Source of the DNA: Acrocarpospora pleiomorpha
Lineage (GTDB): Bacteria > Actinomycetota > Actinomycetes > Streptosporangiales > Streptosporangiaceae
Direction of reading: 5' to 3'
Length of the DNA: 64,000 nucleotides
Assembly (NCBI RefSeq): GCF_009687885.1
Contig: NZ_BLAF01000058.1
Coordinates: forward strand, 1 to 64,000
In this document: piece by piece, positions 15,879 through 24,425 of the stretch
Layout of the letters: the number at the start of each line of letters is the position of its first letter
Position numbering within the stretch: position 1 is the stretch's first letter
Program-made: the position numbers and the translations under genes
The notes under the pieces: model-generated
Told to the model about the DNA's origin: nothing
The model's input: the letters and a program-made list of their open reading frames with translations, nothing else
Database searches by the model: none

Positions 15879-17069
15879 TCATCCGGGCGTGACCGTGCGC
15901 TCGAACACATAGTCCCTGGCCGCGGCCAGGCCCACGGCGAGCGCGCCGAGCAGCACGGCGTCCTGGCCGATCGAGGAGACCTCGATCCGGGGCGGCCGTA
16001 ACGCCACCAGCGCCTCCAGGCGTTCGGCCACCCGACCGGCCAGCAGGTCGCCCGCCTGGGCGCCGATGCCGCCGCCGAGCACGACCAGTTCCGGGTCGAG
16101 CACGGCGGTCACCCCGGCCAGCGCGTGCGCGATGTGGTCGATCTCGGCGTCCAGCACCCGCGCCGCCAGCGGATCCCCGGCCCTGGCCGCGTCGAACACG
16201 TCCTTGGCGGTGGCGGGGTCCAGGCCGAGGCGCCGGGCCAGGGCCACGACGCCGTCGGCGGAGGCCACCGACTCGAACATGCCGCGCCCCGGGTTGACGC
16301 GCGGGTCGCCCTCCCCCACCGGCAGGTACGAGATCTCCCCCGCCGCGCCCCGGGAGCCGCGGTAGAGCTTGCCGTCGATGACGACGCCCATGCCGATCCC
16401 GGTGCCGATGGAGACGAAGACGAAATGCGAGACACCCTGCCCCAGGCCGTACGCCCCCTCGCCGACGGCGGCCAGGTCCACGTCGTTCTCCAGCACGTAC
16501 GGCGCGGCGACCACGTCGGCGAGCCTGTCCACCGCGCCGGGCAGCTCCCAGCCGGGCAGGTTGGGGGCCAGCAGCAGCGCGCCGGTCTCCTTGTCGTGGA
16601 TGCCGGGCGTGCCGAACACCGACAGCGTGATGTCCTCGGCGGCCAGCCCGGCGTCGGCCAGCAGCGCGGCCGCGATCTCGGTGAGCTGGGCGAGCAGCTC
16701 GTGCGGGGTCTCGGCCCTGGACTGTTCGTCCCTGCGGGCCACGATGTCGCCGATCAGGTCGGCCAGGGCCAGCCGGACGTAGTTGCGCCCGACGTCGATC
16801 GCGAGCACCCAGCCGGCCTGCGGGCGGATCTCGTACAGCAGGGCGGCGCGACCCGCGTTGCCGGTGCGCAAACCCACCGCGCGGACCAGTTTGGCGCGCT
16901 CCAAATCGGCGAGAGCCACCGAGATCGTCGGTTTGGAAAGACCGGTGGCCTGGGCGAGCTCAGGCCGCGAGACCCGCCCCATCCGGAAGATCTCGCCGAA
17001 GACCGCCCGCTCGTTCATCACCCGGAGCAGGCTCGTCGTGTTCGCGGTCACGCCGCCGATGCTCACCAC
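15879..17069 (-). CDS. ROK-family transcriptional regulator (NagC/XylR-like)
   Basis: This 396-residue regulator has an N-terminal winged helix (residues 15-75; RPELAQATGLSKPTISVALADLE) fused to a sugar-kinase-like ROK domain (LAIDVGRNYVRLALADLIGD, then FVSIGTGIGMGVVIDGKLYRG). Such proteins repress sugar-use genes and are released by a sugar. The ROK zinc motif CxCGxxGC is not visible, so sugar kinase activity is unlikely. There is no obvious sugar operon beside it, and the targets are unknown. Confidence 0.88.
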   Translation of the reverse strand: MVSIGGVTANTTSLLRVMNERAVFGEIFRMGRVSRPELAQATGLSKPTISVALADLERAKLVRAVGLRTGNAGRAALLYEIRPQAGWVLAIDVGRNYVRLALADLIGDIVARRDEQSRAETPHELLAQLTEIAAALLADAGLAAEDITLSVFGTPGIHDKETGALLLAPNLPGWELPGAVDRLADVVAAPYVLENDVDLAAVGEGAYGLGQGVSHFVFVSIGTGIGMGVVIDGKLYRGSRGAAGEISYLPVGEGDPRVNPGRGMFESVASADGVVALARRLGLDPATAKDVFDAARAGDPLAARVLDAEIDHIAHALAGVTAVLDPELVVLGGGIGAQAGDLLAGRVAERLEALVALRPPRIEVSSIGQDAVLLGALAVGLAAARDYVFERTVTPG

Positions 17070-17134
17070 ATCCCAAGGTTGGCATATTCCCCCAACAACG
17101 CGAGGGTGCAGTTGATCACGGCGGGGCAGCGGTT

Positions 17135-17266
17135 CTAGCGCTGCGGAGAGCCGCCGTTGTCGCGGCGGTCAAGAGCCGTCTGGAGCGCGTCCGCGGCTTC
17201 GTCCTGGCGCTCGTCGATCGGGTGACTGTGCCCTGGACGGTTGTTCCAGGGGTACATGTCATACAT
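17135..17266 (-). CDS. Small protein of 43 residues with buried Shine-Dalgarno
   Basis: The protein begins MYDMYPWNNRPGHSHPIDER and is hydrophilic, with a short predicted helix (EAADALQTALDRRDNG). I do not recognise it. It is judged real because AGGAGG sits seven bases before the ATG and the composition is protein-like. That ribosome site is entirely within the 3' arm of an 11-bp hairpin that ends directly at the start codon, so translation is probably controlled by RNA structure. It lies between the ROK regulator and serA. Confidence 0.65.
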   Translation of the reverse strand: MYDMYPWNNRPGHSHPIDERQDEAADALQTALDRRDNGGSPQR

Positions 17267-17296
17267 GGCAGACCTCCTATCTTGCGGAGGTCTGCC
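17267..17296 (-). promoter_or_regulatory. Hairpin masking the ribosome site of the 43-residue gene
   Basis: In the mRNA, GGCAGACCTCC pairs perfectly with GGAGGTCTGCC (11 bp, loop of 8) and the ATG follows without a gap. All of the AGGAGG except its first base is paired. This could be an RNA thermometer, a ligand or protein-responsive switch, or the target of a factor that melts the helix. Confidence 0.8.
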
Positions 17297-17351
17297 AGAA
17301 TACCGCAGCCATCTCAGTGGACGACCGTGCATCTCGCCATATGAGATGCGG

Positions 17352-18941
17352 TCAGTCCTCCAGGTCCACCGTGCGCCCGCTGTCGGCGCCGATCTCGGCG
17401 CCGATCTGGTCCACCACGTCGGCCGGGATGGCCGAGTCCACGGTCAGCGCGATCAGCGCCTTGCCGCCCTTCTCGCCCCTGGCCACCTGCATGGAGGCGA
17501 TGTTGACCCGGTGCTCGCCGAGCAGCCGCCCGACGATCCCGACGATCCCCGGCCGGTCGGTGTAGGTGAAGAAGGCCAGGTGGTCGGTGGGCTCGATCTC
17601 CATGGTGAAGCCGTTGACCTCGACCAGCTTCATGATCTGCCGAGGGCCGGACAGCGTGCCGGACACCGAGACGGTCCGCCCGTCCGCCAGCACGCCGCGT
17701 ACGGTGATCAGGTTCCGCCAGTCCGGGCTGTCCGCGCTGGTCACCAGCTCGACCACGACGCCCCGGTCCTTGGCCAGCAGCGGCGCGTTCACGTAGGTCA
17801 CCGCGTCGCTGCTCACGTCGGTGAAAACGCCCTTGAGCGCGGCCAGCTCCAGCACCCGCACGTCCTGGGAGGCGATCTCGCCGCGCACCTCGACGTCCAG
17901 GCGGGTGGCGACCTCCCCGGCCAGCGCGGTGAAGATCCGGCCGAGCCGCTCGGTCAGCGGCAGGCCCGGCTTGACGTCCTCGGCCACCGCGCCGCCCTGC
18001 ACGTTCACCGCGTCCGGCACGAACTCCCCGGCCAGGGCCAGCTTGACGCTGCGGGCCACCTGGGTGCCCGCCTTCTCCTGGGCCTCGTGGGTGGAGGCGC
18101 CCAGGTGCGGGGTGACGACGACCTGGTCCAGCTCGAACAGCGGGCTGTCGGTGACCGGCTCCTTCGGGAACACGTCGATGCCGGCCCCGGCGACCCGGCC
18201 CTCCTTGATCGCGGAGTAGAGCGCGTTCTCGTCGATGATGCCGCCGCGGGCCACGTTGATCAGCCGCACGTTCGGCTTGACCTGGTGCATCTCCCGGTCG
18301 CCGATGAGACCGATGGTCTCCTTGGACTTGGGCAGGTGCACGGTGATGAAGTCGGCCTGCTGGAGCACCTCCTCCAGCGAGACCAGGCGCACCCCCATCG
18401 CCGCCGCCCTGGCGGGCTGCAGATACGGGTCGTACGCGATGATCTCCACCCCGAACGGCTGCAGGCGCTGCGCGACCAGCTGGCCGATCTTGCCGAGGCC
18501 GAGGATGCCGACGACCTTCTCGTCCAGCTCCACGCCGGTGTATTTGGAACGTTTCCATTCGCCGTTCTTGAGCGCGCCGTGCGCCTGGGCGACGTTCCGC
18601 GCCGAGGCCAGGATCAGCGCGATCGTGTGCTCGGCGGCGCTGGTGATGTTGGAGGTCGGCGCGTTCACGACCATGACGCCGGCCTTGGTGGCGGCCTCGA
18701 CGTCCACGTTGTCGAGACCGACGCCGGCTCGGGCGACCACGCGCAGCTTGGGCGCGTTCGCGATGGCCTCGGCGTCCACCTGGGTGGCACTGCGGACGAT
18801 CAGAGCGTCCACGTCGGCGAGTGCGGGGAGGAACTGGGACCGGTCGGCTCCGTCGGTGTGGCGGACCTCGAAGTCCGCGCCGAGCACGGCCAGACCGGCG
18901 TCGGACAGCTCCTCTGCGACCAGGACGACTGGCTTGTTCAC
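17352..18941 (-). CDS. serA: D-3-phosphoglycerate dehydrogenase
   Basis: SerA makes 3-phosphohydroxypyruvate, the first step of serine synthesis. The 529-residue long form has the substrate and NAD domains (GILGLGKIGQLVAQRL; catalytic Arg in NVARGGIIDENAL; His in TPHLGASTHEAQEKAG), an ASB intervening domain, and a C-terminal ACT domain (FTYTDRPGIVGIVGRLLGEH) that usually binds serine. I chose GTG 18941 because AAGGA lies seven bases upstream; the frame is open another 39 codons. Its length equals that of other actinobacterial SerA proteins. Confidence 0.96.
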   Translation of the reverse strand: MNKPVVLVAEELSDAGLAVLGADFEVRHTDGADRSQFLPALADVDALIVRSATQVDAEAIANAPKLRVVARAGVGLDNVDVEAATKAGVMVVNAPTSNITSAAEHTIALILASARNVAQAHGALKNGEWKRSKYTGVELDEKVVGILGLGKIGQLVAQRLQPFGVEIIAYDPYLQPARAAAMGVRLVSLEEVLQQADFITVHLPKSKETIGLIGDREMHQVKPNVRLINVARGGIIDENALYSAIKEGRVAGAGIDVFPKEPVTDSPLFELDQVVVTPHLGASTHEAQEKAGTQVARSVKLALAGEFVPDAVNVQGGAVAEDVKPGLPLTERLGRIFTALAGEVATRLDVEVRGEIASQDVRVLELAALKGVFTDVSSDAVTYVNAPLLAKDRGVVVELVTSADSPDWRNLITVRGVLADGRTVSVSGTLSGPRQIMKLVEVNGFTMEIEPTDHLAFFTYTDRPGIVGIVGRLLGEHRVNIASMQVARGEKGGKALIALTVDSAIPADVVDQIGAEIGADSGRTVDLED

Positions 18942-19221
18942 TGATTTGTCCTTCGGGATTTTACGGGCGCGATCAGCGCGAGCTTGCCGGATCTCGGACG
19001 GCCCCGAGTCTATCCGCGCGGGTGAAAGGCCCTGTGGGGGATCCGCCATACGAGACAACTGTTACGCAGGGGAATCGTGAGACTCCCTCGCGTACGGGGC
19101 AAACGACCGGCATACCCAAATTGGACCGTGCCCATCCGCACAGCCTCCAGCTTGGTATTGATCGCACCCTTTCTTGGCGATTAGCCTGCTAAACCGTGGT
19201 TCGGTACCTATGGTTTTGTAT

Positions 19222-20076
19222 ATGAGCATCGGGAACCCCGCTCTCGGCGAAGTGCTCGCCCAGCACGGCAGCCCGCACCGCCTGCTGGCGGCGCTGGCCG
19301 AATGGGGAATCCTGGTGGCGGTCAGACCCGATCGTTCGGTCGTGCTCGGCACGACGCAGGGCGGGGAACGCGTCCTGCTCGGCTACACCGGCCCGGCGAC
19401 GTACGCGCGCCATCGCGGCAGCCACGCGCTGTCGGCGTGTGACGCGGACACGATCCTGGACATCCAGCGGGTGACCGGGGTCCGGGAGATCGTCATCGAC
19501 GCGGCGGGGCCGGCCGCGGCGGCCGTCCCCATCGAGGATCTCCAGCGGTATCTCCAGTCCAACCGGAGCGGTCCGGCCCCGGTGCTGGCGGCCTCCGCGC
19601 CCAACGCGTACGCCACGGGAAGCATGGCGATGATCGCCAAGCCGCCGGTCAGGACCATGCCCGCGCCCGCCCCCACGCCGGTCTCGTCGTCGTCCTGGGT
19701 GCCGCAGCCGCGCCAGCACCTGTCGGGGGCGATGACCGTCGTCGATCCCGGGTACCAGCGCACGAATCATCCGATCCTGCCCGCGCTGCGGGTGGCCATC
19801 GCCGAGCTGCTCCGCGACTTCGCGGTGATCCATCATGTGTGGATCTCGGAGGCCAGGACCGTGTCCGGCTCGGCGGGGATCATGCTGCATGTCAAGGTGC
19901 ACACCCCGGCCGCCGAGGACATCGTCCGTGATCTGCATCGCGGGGTGCGGTCCCGGCTGCCGCAGCTGGCCGCGAGCGAGGCGCCGGTGTTGATGGCCCG
20001 GGTGGCGGACGCGCACACCGAACGCCGAATGATCGAATTAGGCGCGCACGTGGTGTGCGCGGACGTGCGCGAGTAA
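19222..20076 (+). CDS. SseB-like domain protein of unknown function
   Basis: This protein of about 284 residues has an N-terminal region (to residue 120) that resembles the SseB N-terminal fold: LLAALAEWGILVAVRPDRSV, VLLGYTG, then IVIDAAGPAAAAVPIEDLQ. A Pro/Ser-rich linker follows and then a second globular region ending in ARVADAHTERRMIELG. It has no signal peptide and its function is unknown; in actinobacteria such proteins often occur in pairs. ATG 19222 is preceded by TATGGT with a 7-base gap; ATG 19210 is a second candidate. Confidence 0.6.
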   Translation: MSIGNPALGEVLAQHGSPHRLLAALAEWGILVAVRPDRSVVLGTTQGGERVLLGYTGPATYARHRGSHALSACDADTILDIQRVTGVREIVIDAAGPAAAAVPIEDLQRYLQSNRSGPAPVLAASAPNAYATGSMAMIAKPPVRTMPAPAPTPVSSSSWVPQPRQHLSGAMTVVDPGYQRTNHPILPALRVAIAELLRDFAVIHHVWISEARTVSGSAGIMLHVKVHTPAAEDIVRDLHRGVRSRLPQLAASEAPVLMARVADAHTERRMIELGAHVVCADVRE

Positions 20077-20198
20077 TTGACTCTCGATTAAGGCGGCTTT
20101 AAGCCGAAAAATCGGGATCTGCGTGTGTCTATAACACCTTGCTGGGCAATCGGGATCTCAGCCTAGGCGTCGGGCGCTTGGTGGGCTTCAATGACGCC

Positions 20199-21530
20199 AT
20201 GATTCCCGCGACCCCCGGGCGGGTCCCCACCGGTGTGCGCATCGGCTATGCCGTCGGCTCGTTCTGCACGGCCAATTTCGCGGCCATCCCCGGGCTGCTC
20301 CTGCTGATCTACATGACCAACGTGCTGGCGGTGGATCCGCTGCTGGCCGGGGTCGTGGTGTTCCTGCCCAAAGCCTGGGACCTGATCGCGAACACGCTGA
20401 TCGGCCAGTGGTCGGACCGCACGGTCTCCCGCTGGGGCCCGCGCCGGCCGTGGATGCTGGCCGGAACCGCCGTGCTGCCCGTCTCGTTCGCGATCATGTT
20501 CATCGGTCCGCCGCTGAAAGGCGTGCCCGCGGCCATCTTCGTTGGCCTGGTCTTCCTGGTCGCCGCCACCGGGTACGCGCTGTACGAGGTGCCGTACAAG
20601 GCGATGCCGGCCGAGATGACGCACGACTACCACGAGCGCACCGCGCTGCTGCAGTGGCGGATGGTGTTCATCGCGATCGCCATCGCGATGAGCGGGGTGC
20701 TGGCGCCGATGCTGGCCGGGGACACCATCGAGGGCTACCGCCTGATGGGCCTGGTGTTCGCGGTGATCCTGCTGGTTTCCATGATCGGCTCGTTCTTCGG
20801 GACCGCGAACGCGCCGTTCACCGGGCAGCAGGACTCTGAGGGCTCGCTGCGGGCGCAACTGGCGGCGGCCCGGGAGTCCAAGCCGTTCCTCTGGCTGCTC
20901 GGGCTGTGCAGCGCGCAGACGCTGGCGGCGGGGGTGATGCTGGCGGGCGCGCCCTACTTCGCGGCCTACACGGTGGGCGACCCGAAGGCGACGACCACGC
21001 TGTTCGCCGCGCTCGTCGGCCCGATGCTGATCACCATGCCGCTGTGGGTGTGGCTGGCCCGGGTGCTCGACAAGCGCGGCGCGATGATCCTCTCCGGCCT
21101 GCTGTTCATGTCCGGCGCGATCCTGGCCATCGCCAGCCCGTTGCTCGGCCCGATCTACGCGCACCTGTGCATCGTGGTGGTCGGCGTCGGGTACGCCGGG
21201 CTGCAACTCCTGCAGTTCTCCATGCTGGCCGACGTCATCGCCTACGACGGCCAGGTCAGCGGCAAGCGCAGGGGCGGCGTCTTCACCGGCCTGTGGACGG
21301 CGGTGGAGAGCGCGGTCGCCGCCTTCGGCGCCACCATCTACGGCGCCGTCCTGTCCATCGGCGGCTTCCTGGAATCCGACCCGGCCAACCCGGTGGTGCA
21401 GCCCGACAGCGCGGTGACCGCGGTCCTGATCGGCCTGACCGTCATCCCCGCCCTGATCATCCTCTCCGGCGTCCTGATGACCCTCAAGTACGACCTCAGC
21501 GCCGACAAACTGGCCCCAGCGGCCACGTGA
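20199..21530 (+). CDS. MFS transporter of the glycoside-pentoside-hexuronide (GPH) type
   Basis: This 443-residue protein has about 12 membrane segments. The GPH hallmarks are present: an early FLPKAWDLIANTLIGQWSDRT (substrate and cation-binding helices), RWGPRRPWMLAG, YEVPYKAMPAEMTHDYHERT, and a later SGKRRGGVFTGLWTAVES. Such carriers import sugars or glycosides with H+ or Na+. The start is ATG 20199. Two copies of ATCGGGATCT (20111 and 20149) lie upstream and could be regulator half-sites. No sugar enzymes are adjacent, so the substrate is unknown. Confidence 0.88.
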   Translation: MIPATPGRVPTGVRIGYAVGSFCTANFAAIPGLLLLIYMTNVLAVDPLLAGVVVFLPKAWDLIANTLIGQWSDRTVSRWGPRRPWMLAGTAVLPVSFAIMFIGPPLKGVPAAIFVGLVFLVAATGYALYEVPYKAMPAEMTHDYHERTALLQWRMVFIAIAIAMSGVLAPMLAGDTIEGYRLMGLVFAVILLVSMIGSFFGTANAPFTGQQDSEGSLRAQLAAARESKPFLWLLGLCSAQTLAAGVMLAGAPYFAAYTVGDPKATTTLFAALVGPMLITMPLWVWLARVLDKRGAMILSGLLFMSGAILAIASPLLGPIYAHLCIVVVGVGYAGLQLLQFSMLADVIAYDGQVSGKRRGGVFTGLWTAVESAVAAFGATIYGAVLSIGGFLESDPANPVVQPDSAVTAVLIGLTVIPALIILSGVLMTLKYDLSADKLAPAAT

Positions 21531-21538
21531 ACCACAGG

Positions 21539-21554
21539 TGTGACGAGGATCACA
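21539..21554. promoter_or_regulatory. Crp/GlxR-like operator
   Basis: TGTGACGAGGATCACA matches the TGTGA-N6-TCACA consensus on both arms; the symmetry extends to GTGTGA/TCACAC. It lies nine bases after the transporter gene and 153 bases before the CAP-domain lipoprotein start, so it may regulate the latter. The same symmetry could act as a short terminator hairpin. Confidence 0.5.
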
Positions 21555-21707
21555 CTTGTGCAAATGGAACGAATCCATCAGGGCTGACGGCGCTGCCGAT
21601 CTTCCGATGGCACGACAAAACGGTCGATTTGTCGGACTTCACGGGTGAAGGGGGACCATAATGCTGATTTCCATCCAGCGTCTAACCCCCTTCACCTGGA
21701 AGGATTC

Positions 21708-22625
21708 ATGAACAAACCTCTGCGAGCGCTCCTCTGCGCGACCGCGATCTTCGCTGTCGGCTGCGGCACGACCCCCCTCCCGGCCGCCTCCCCCGTCGCC
21801 GCTTCGGCCGGCCTGGCAGCCAAGTCGACCGGATCCTCGGGCGGCTCCTCCTCGGGGGCATCAGCCGCGTCCGTGGCTGAGTCGTCAGCCGCGGCGCGGT
21901 GTCGCGTGGCCGCGGGGAAGCCGTCCCTGACCGCCGGACGCCTGCGCGCGAGCGTGTCCCGAGCCGGATGCACGCGGGAGGCCCGCCTGCGCATCCGGAT
22001 CAAGAAGTCCGTCGCCGGTCCGGACCGCGTCGTCAAGAGCGGCTCGCGGATCGTCCGCAACGCGCGCCTCATCGCCACGGTGAAGTGCGCCTCCGGTGTC
22101 TTCTACACCACCGCCACCGACTCCGCCGGGCACGTCGCGACCTCCAGGAAGGTCCGGGTGAAGTGCCCCACCGTGCCCAAGCCGTCCCCCACGCCGTCGG
22201 AGGACCCGAGCGGCGGGACCGGCTCCGGGACCGGGTCCGGTGTCGGCACCGCGGTCGAGAACGAGGTCGTGCGGCTGACCAACGTCGAACGCGCCAAGGC
22301 CGGCTGCGCCCCGCTCACCCACGAGGCACGCCTGCACACCGCCGCCCGCAGCCACTCCGCCGACATGTCCGCGAAGAATTATTTCTCCCACGACTCCCAG
22401 GACGGCCGCTCCTTCGTGGACCGGATCAAGGCCACCGGCTACACCTTCTCCGCCATCGGCGAGAACATCGCCAAGGGCCAGCAGACGGCCGCGTCCGTAG
22501 TCCAGGGCTGGATGGGCAGCCAGGGCCACCGCGAGAACATCCTGAATTGCTCCTACACCCAGATCGGCGTCGGGCATGTCGCCGCAGGCGGTCCCTACTG
22601 GACCCAGGACTTCGGTAAGCCGTAG
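21708..22625 (+). CDS. CAP/SCP-domain lipoprotein
   Basis: This 305-residue exported protein starts with MNKPLRALLCATAIFAVGC, a lipoprotein-type signal with Cys 19 as likely anchor. A Ser/Ala-rich spacer, a basic Ig-like region (residues 60-160) and a Pro-rich linker follow. The C-terminal CAP domain (residues 185-305) shows LTNVERAKAGCAPLTHEARLH, SHSADMSAKNYFSHDS, GENIAKGQ and QGHRENILNCSYTQIGVG. Bacterial CAP proteins are extracytoplasmic and of mostly unknown function. GGAAGGATTC precedes ATG 21708. A Crp-like site lies upstream and a strong hairpin downstream. Confidence 0.85.
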   Translation: MNKPLRALLCATAIFAVGCGTTPLPAASPVAASAGLAAKSTGSSGGSSSGASAASVAESSAAARCRVAAGKPSLTAGRLRASVSRAGCTREARLRIRIKKSVAGPDRVVKSGSRIVRNARLIATVKCASGVFYTTATDSAGHVATSRKVRVKCPTVPKPSPTPSEDPSGGTGSGTGSGVGTAVENEVVRLTNVERAKAGCAPLTHEARLHTAARSHSADMSAKNYFSHDSQDGRSFVDRIKATGYTFSAIGENIAKGQQTAASVVQGWMGSQGHRENILNCSYTQIGVGHVAAGGPYWTQDFGKP

Positions 22626-22702
22626 AACACCCGGCAGAACGAGCAGGGCGCTATCCGGCACCAAGAGCGGCAGGGCGTTCTGTCAGGCGTTCATATCCAC
22701 TT

Positions 22703-22734
22703 CTACCGGCCCGCGTGGCAGCGCGGGCCGGTAG
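22703..22734 (+). terminator. Hairpin terminator after the CAP-domain gene
   Basis: A perfect 13-bp stem, CTACCGGCCCGCG with CGCGGGCCGGTAG, has a 6-base loop. It begins 77 bases after the stop codon and has no T-tract. Confidence 0.65.
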
Positions 22735-22819
22735 AGTCCTGTTCCATACGTCGCGCTGGGGACGCGGCAATGTCACAACAATCTGGACACCAGAGTTCTG
22801 GAAAGCGGATACTCCAGGC

Positions 22820-23356
22820 ATGAGCTCGCAGCAACCCGTACGCGCCTCCGACGGAGATCGCGATCGTGCGCTCAACGAGCTTCGCGACAGGGCGGCCGAA
22901 GGTCGCCTGTCGATGGAGACGTTCGTGGGGCGGGTGGATCAGGCGCTGCGCGCCCGCAGCCGCGACGAGCTGGACGAACTCATCGCGGATCTGCCGCATC
23001 GGGGCCGTTGGCGTCGTCGCATCACCGAAGTCGTGTCGTCCGCGTCCGACTTCACGTCACGGCTGCAGAACGCCTGGCGCCGGCCGCGGCTCCCCCGGCT
23101 GGCACTTCCGCCGGACAGCCGCATCCGTTATGTGGTGGGCCGAGGATCCTCGTGTGATCTTGTCTTGTCGGATTTGACGGTCTCTCGCGTACATGCGGAA
23201 CTCCGGCGCGAAGAGGACTACTGGCTTCTCGTGGATCTGGGCTCGCTCAACGGAACCCGCCTGAACGGCTGGCGGCTCGTCGGTCCGGCACGGGTTCGCA
23301 CCGGGGACGAGATCTCCTTTGGAGACTGCGCTTTCCTGGTGTCCGCACCCGCATAG
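22820..23356 (+). CDS. DUF1707 and FHA domain protein
   Basis: This protein of about 178 residues has an N-terminal DUF1707 domain (RASDGDRDRALNELRDRAAEGRLSMETF to ELIADLP, residues 8-60) and a C-terminal FHA domain (residues 100-178; RYVVGRGSSCDLVLSDLTVSRVHAEL, then LVDLGSLNGTRLNG). The FHA core residues GR, S, SRxH and NGT are all present, so it should bind phosphothreonine peptides and take part in Ser/Thr kinase signalling. ATG 22820 fits the domain start. A kinase gene lies at 62028, far away, and no link is implied. Confidence 0.88.
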   Translation: MSSQQPVRASDGDRDRALNELRDRAAEGRLSMETFVGRVDQALRARSRDELDELIADLPHRGRWRRRITEVVSSASDFTSRLQNAWRRPRLPRLALPPDSRIRYVVGRGSSCDLVLSDLTVSRVHAELRREEDYWLLVDLGSLNGTRLNGWRLVGPARVRTGDEISFGDCAFLVSAPA

Positions 23357-23391
23357 AAAAAGCGGCGCCACCCGCGTGAGGGTAGCGCCGC
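23357..23391. terminator. Bidirectional terminator between the FHA gene and ilvC
   Basis: The stem GCGGCGC-CACCC with GGGTA-GCGCCGC is followed on the minus strand by TTTTT. It starts 11 bases after the ilvC stop and so ends the ilvBNC operon; it also faces the FHA gene. Confidence 0.85.
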
Positions 23392-23401
23392 CGTTTCCGC
23401 T

Positions 23402-24400
23402 CTACTGCTCGTTCTGCAGCCAGCTCATCATCGGACGAAGCTTCGCGCCCGTCTTCTCGATCGGGTGCTCGGCCAGCTCCTCGCGGTACTTGTTGAACTG
23501 GACCTGGCCGCCGTCGAACTCGGCCACCAGTTCCCGGGCGAAGTCGCCGGACTGGATCTCGTCGAGGATCTTGCGCATCTCCTTCTTGGTGTCCGCGTTG
23601 ATCAGGCGGCTGCCGCGGCTGTAGCCGCCGTACTCGGCGGTGTCGGAGACCGACCAGTACATCTTGTGGATGCCGCCCTCGTACATCAGGTCGACGATCA
23701 GCTTCATCTCGTGCAGGCACTCGAAGTAGGCGACCTCGGGCTGGTAGCCCGCCTCGATCAGGGTCTCGAAGCCCGCCTTGATCAGCTCGGAGACGCCGCC
23801 GCAGAGCACGGCCTGCTCGCCGAACAGGTCGGTCTCGGTCTCCTCGGTGAAGGTGGTCTTGAGGGCGCCGGCGCGGGTGCCGCCGATTCCCTTGGCGTAC
23901 GACAGGGCGAGCGCCCAGGCGCTGCCGCTGGCGTCCTTCTCGACGGCGACCAGGCAGGGCACGCCGCGACCGGCCGAGTACTGCCGGCGGACCAGGTGGC
24001 CGGGGCCCTTGGGGGCCACCATGCCGACGTCGACGCCCTCGGGGGCCTCGATCAGGCCGTACCGGATGTTGAGGCCGTGGCCGAAGAACAGGGCGTCGCC
24101 CTGGACCAGGTTGGGGGCGACGTGCTCGGCGTAGAGGTGGCGCTGGATGTGGTCCGGCGCGAGGATCATCGTGAGGTCGGCCTCTTCGACGGCCTCGCCG
24201 GGGGTGAGCACGCGGAGGCCGTCGTTCTCGGCCTTCTCGCGGCTCTTGGAGCCCTCGGGCAGGCCGACGCGGACGTCCACGCCGGAGTCGCGCAGGCTGA
24301 GCGCGTGGGCGTGGCCCTGGCTGCCGTACCCGAGGATGGCGACGTGGCGCCCCTGGATGATCGACAGGTCCGCGTCGTTGTCGTAGAAGATCTCAGTCAC
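23402..24400 (-). CDS. ilvC: Ketol-acid reductoisomerase
   Basis: IlvC converts acetolactate or acetohydroxybutyrate to the dihydroxy acids of valine and isoleucine synthesis, using NADPH and Mg2+. The 332-residue class I enzyme shows the dinucleotide motif VAILGYGSQGHAHALSLRDSG, SREKAENDG, APKGPGHLVRRQY, and the metal-binding TETDLFGEQAVLCGG and EVAYFECLHEMKLIVDLMYE. It starts with GTG at 24400, with AAAGG upstream, and follows ilvN by 25 bases in the ilvBNC operon. Confidence 0.98.
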   Translation of the reverse strand: MTEIFYDNDADLSIIQGRHVAILGYGSQGHAHALSLRDSGVDVRVGLPEGSKSREKAENDGLRVLTPGEAVEEADLTMILAPDHIQRHLYAEHVAPNLVQGDALFFGHGLNIRYGLIEAPEGVDVGMVAPKGPGHLVRRQYSAGRGVPCLVAVEKDASGSAWALALSYAKGIGGTRAGALKTTFTEETETDLFGEQAVLCGGVSELIKAGFETLIEAGYQPEVAYFECLHEMKLIVDLMYEGGIHKMYWSVSDTAEYGGYSRGSRLINADTKKEMRKILDEIQSGDFARELVAEFDGGQVQFNKYREELAEHPIEKTGAKLRPMMSWLQNEQ

Positions 24401-24425
24401 TGTGGGTAAACCTTTCAGGGTTCTC

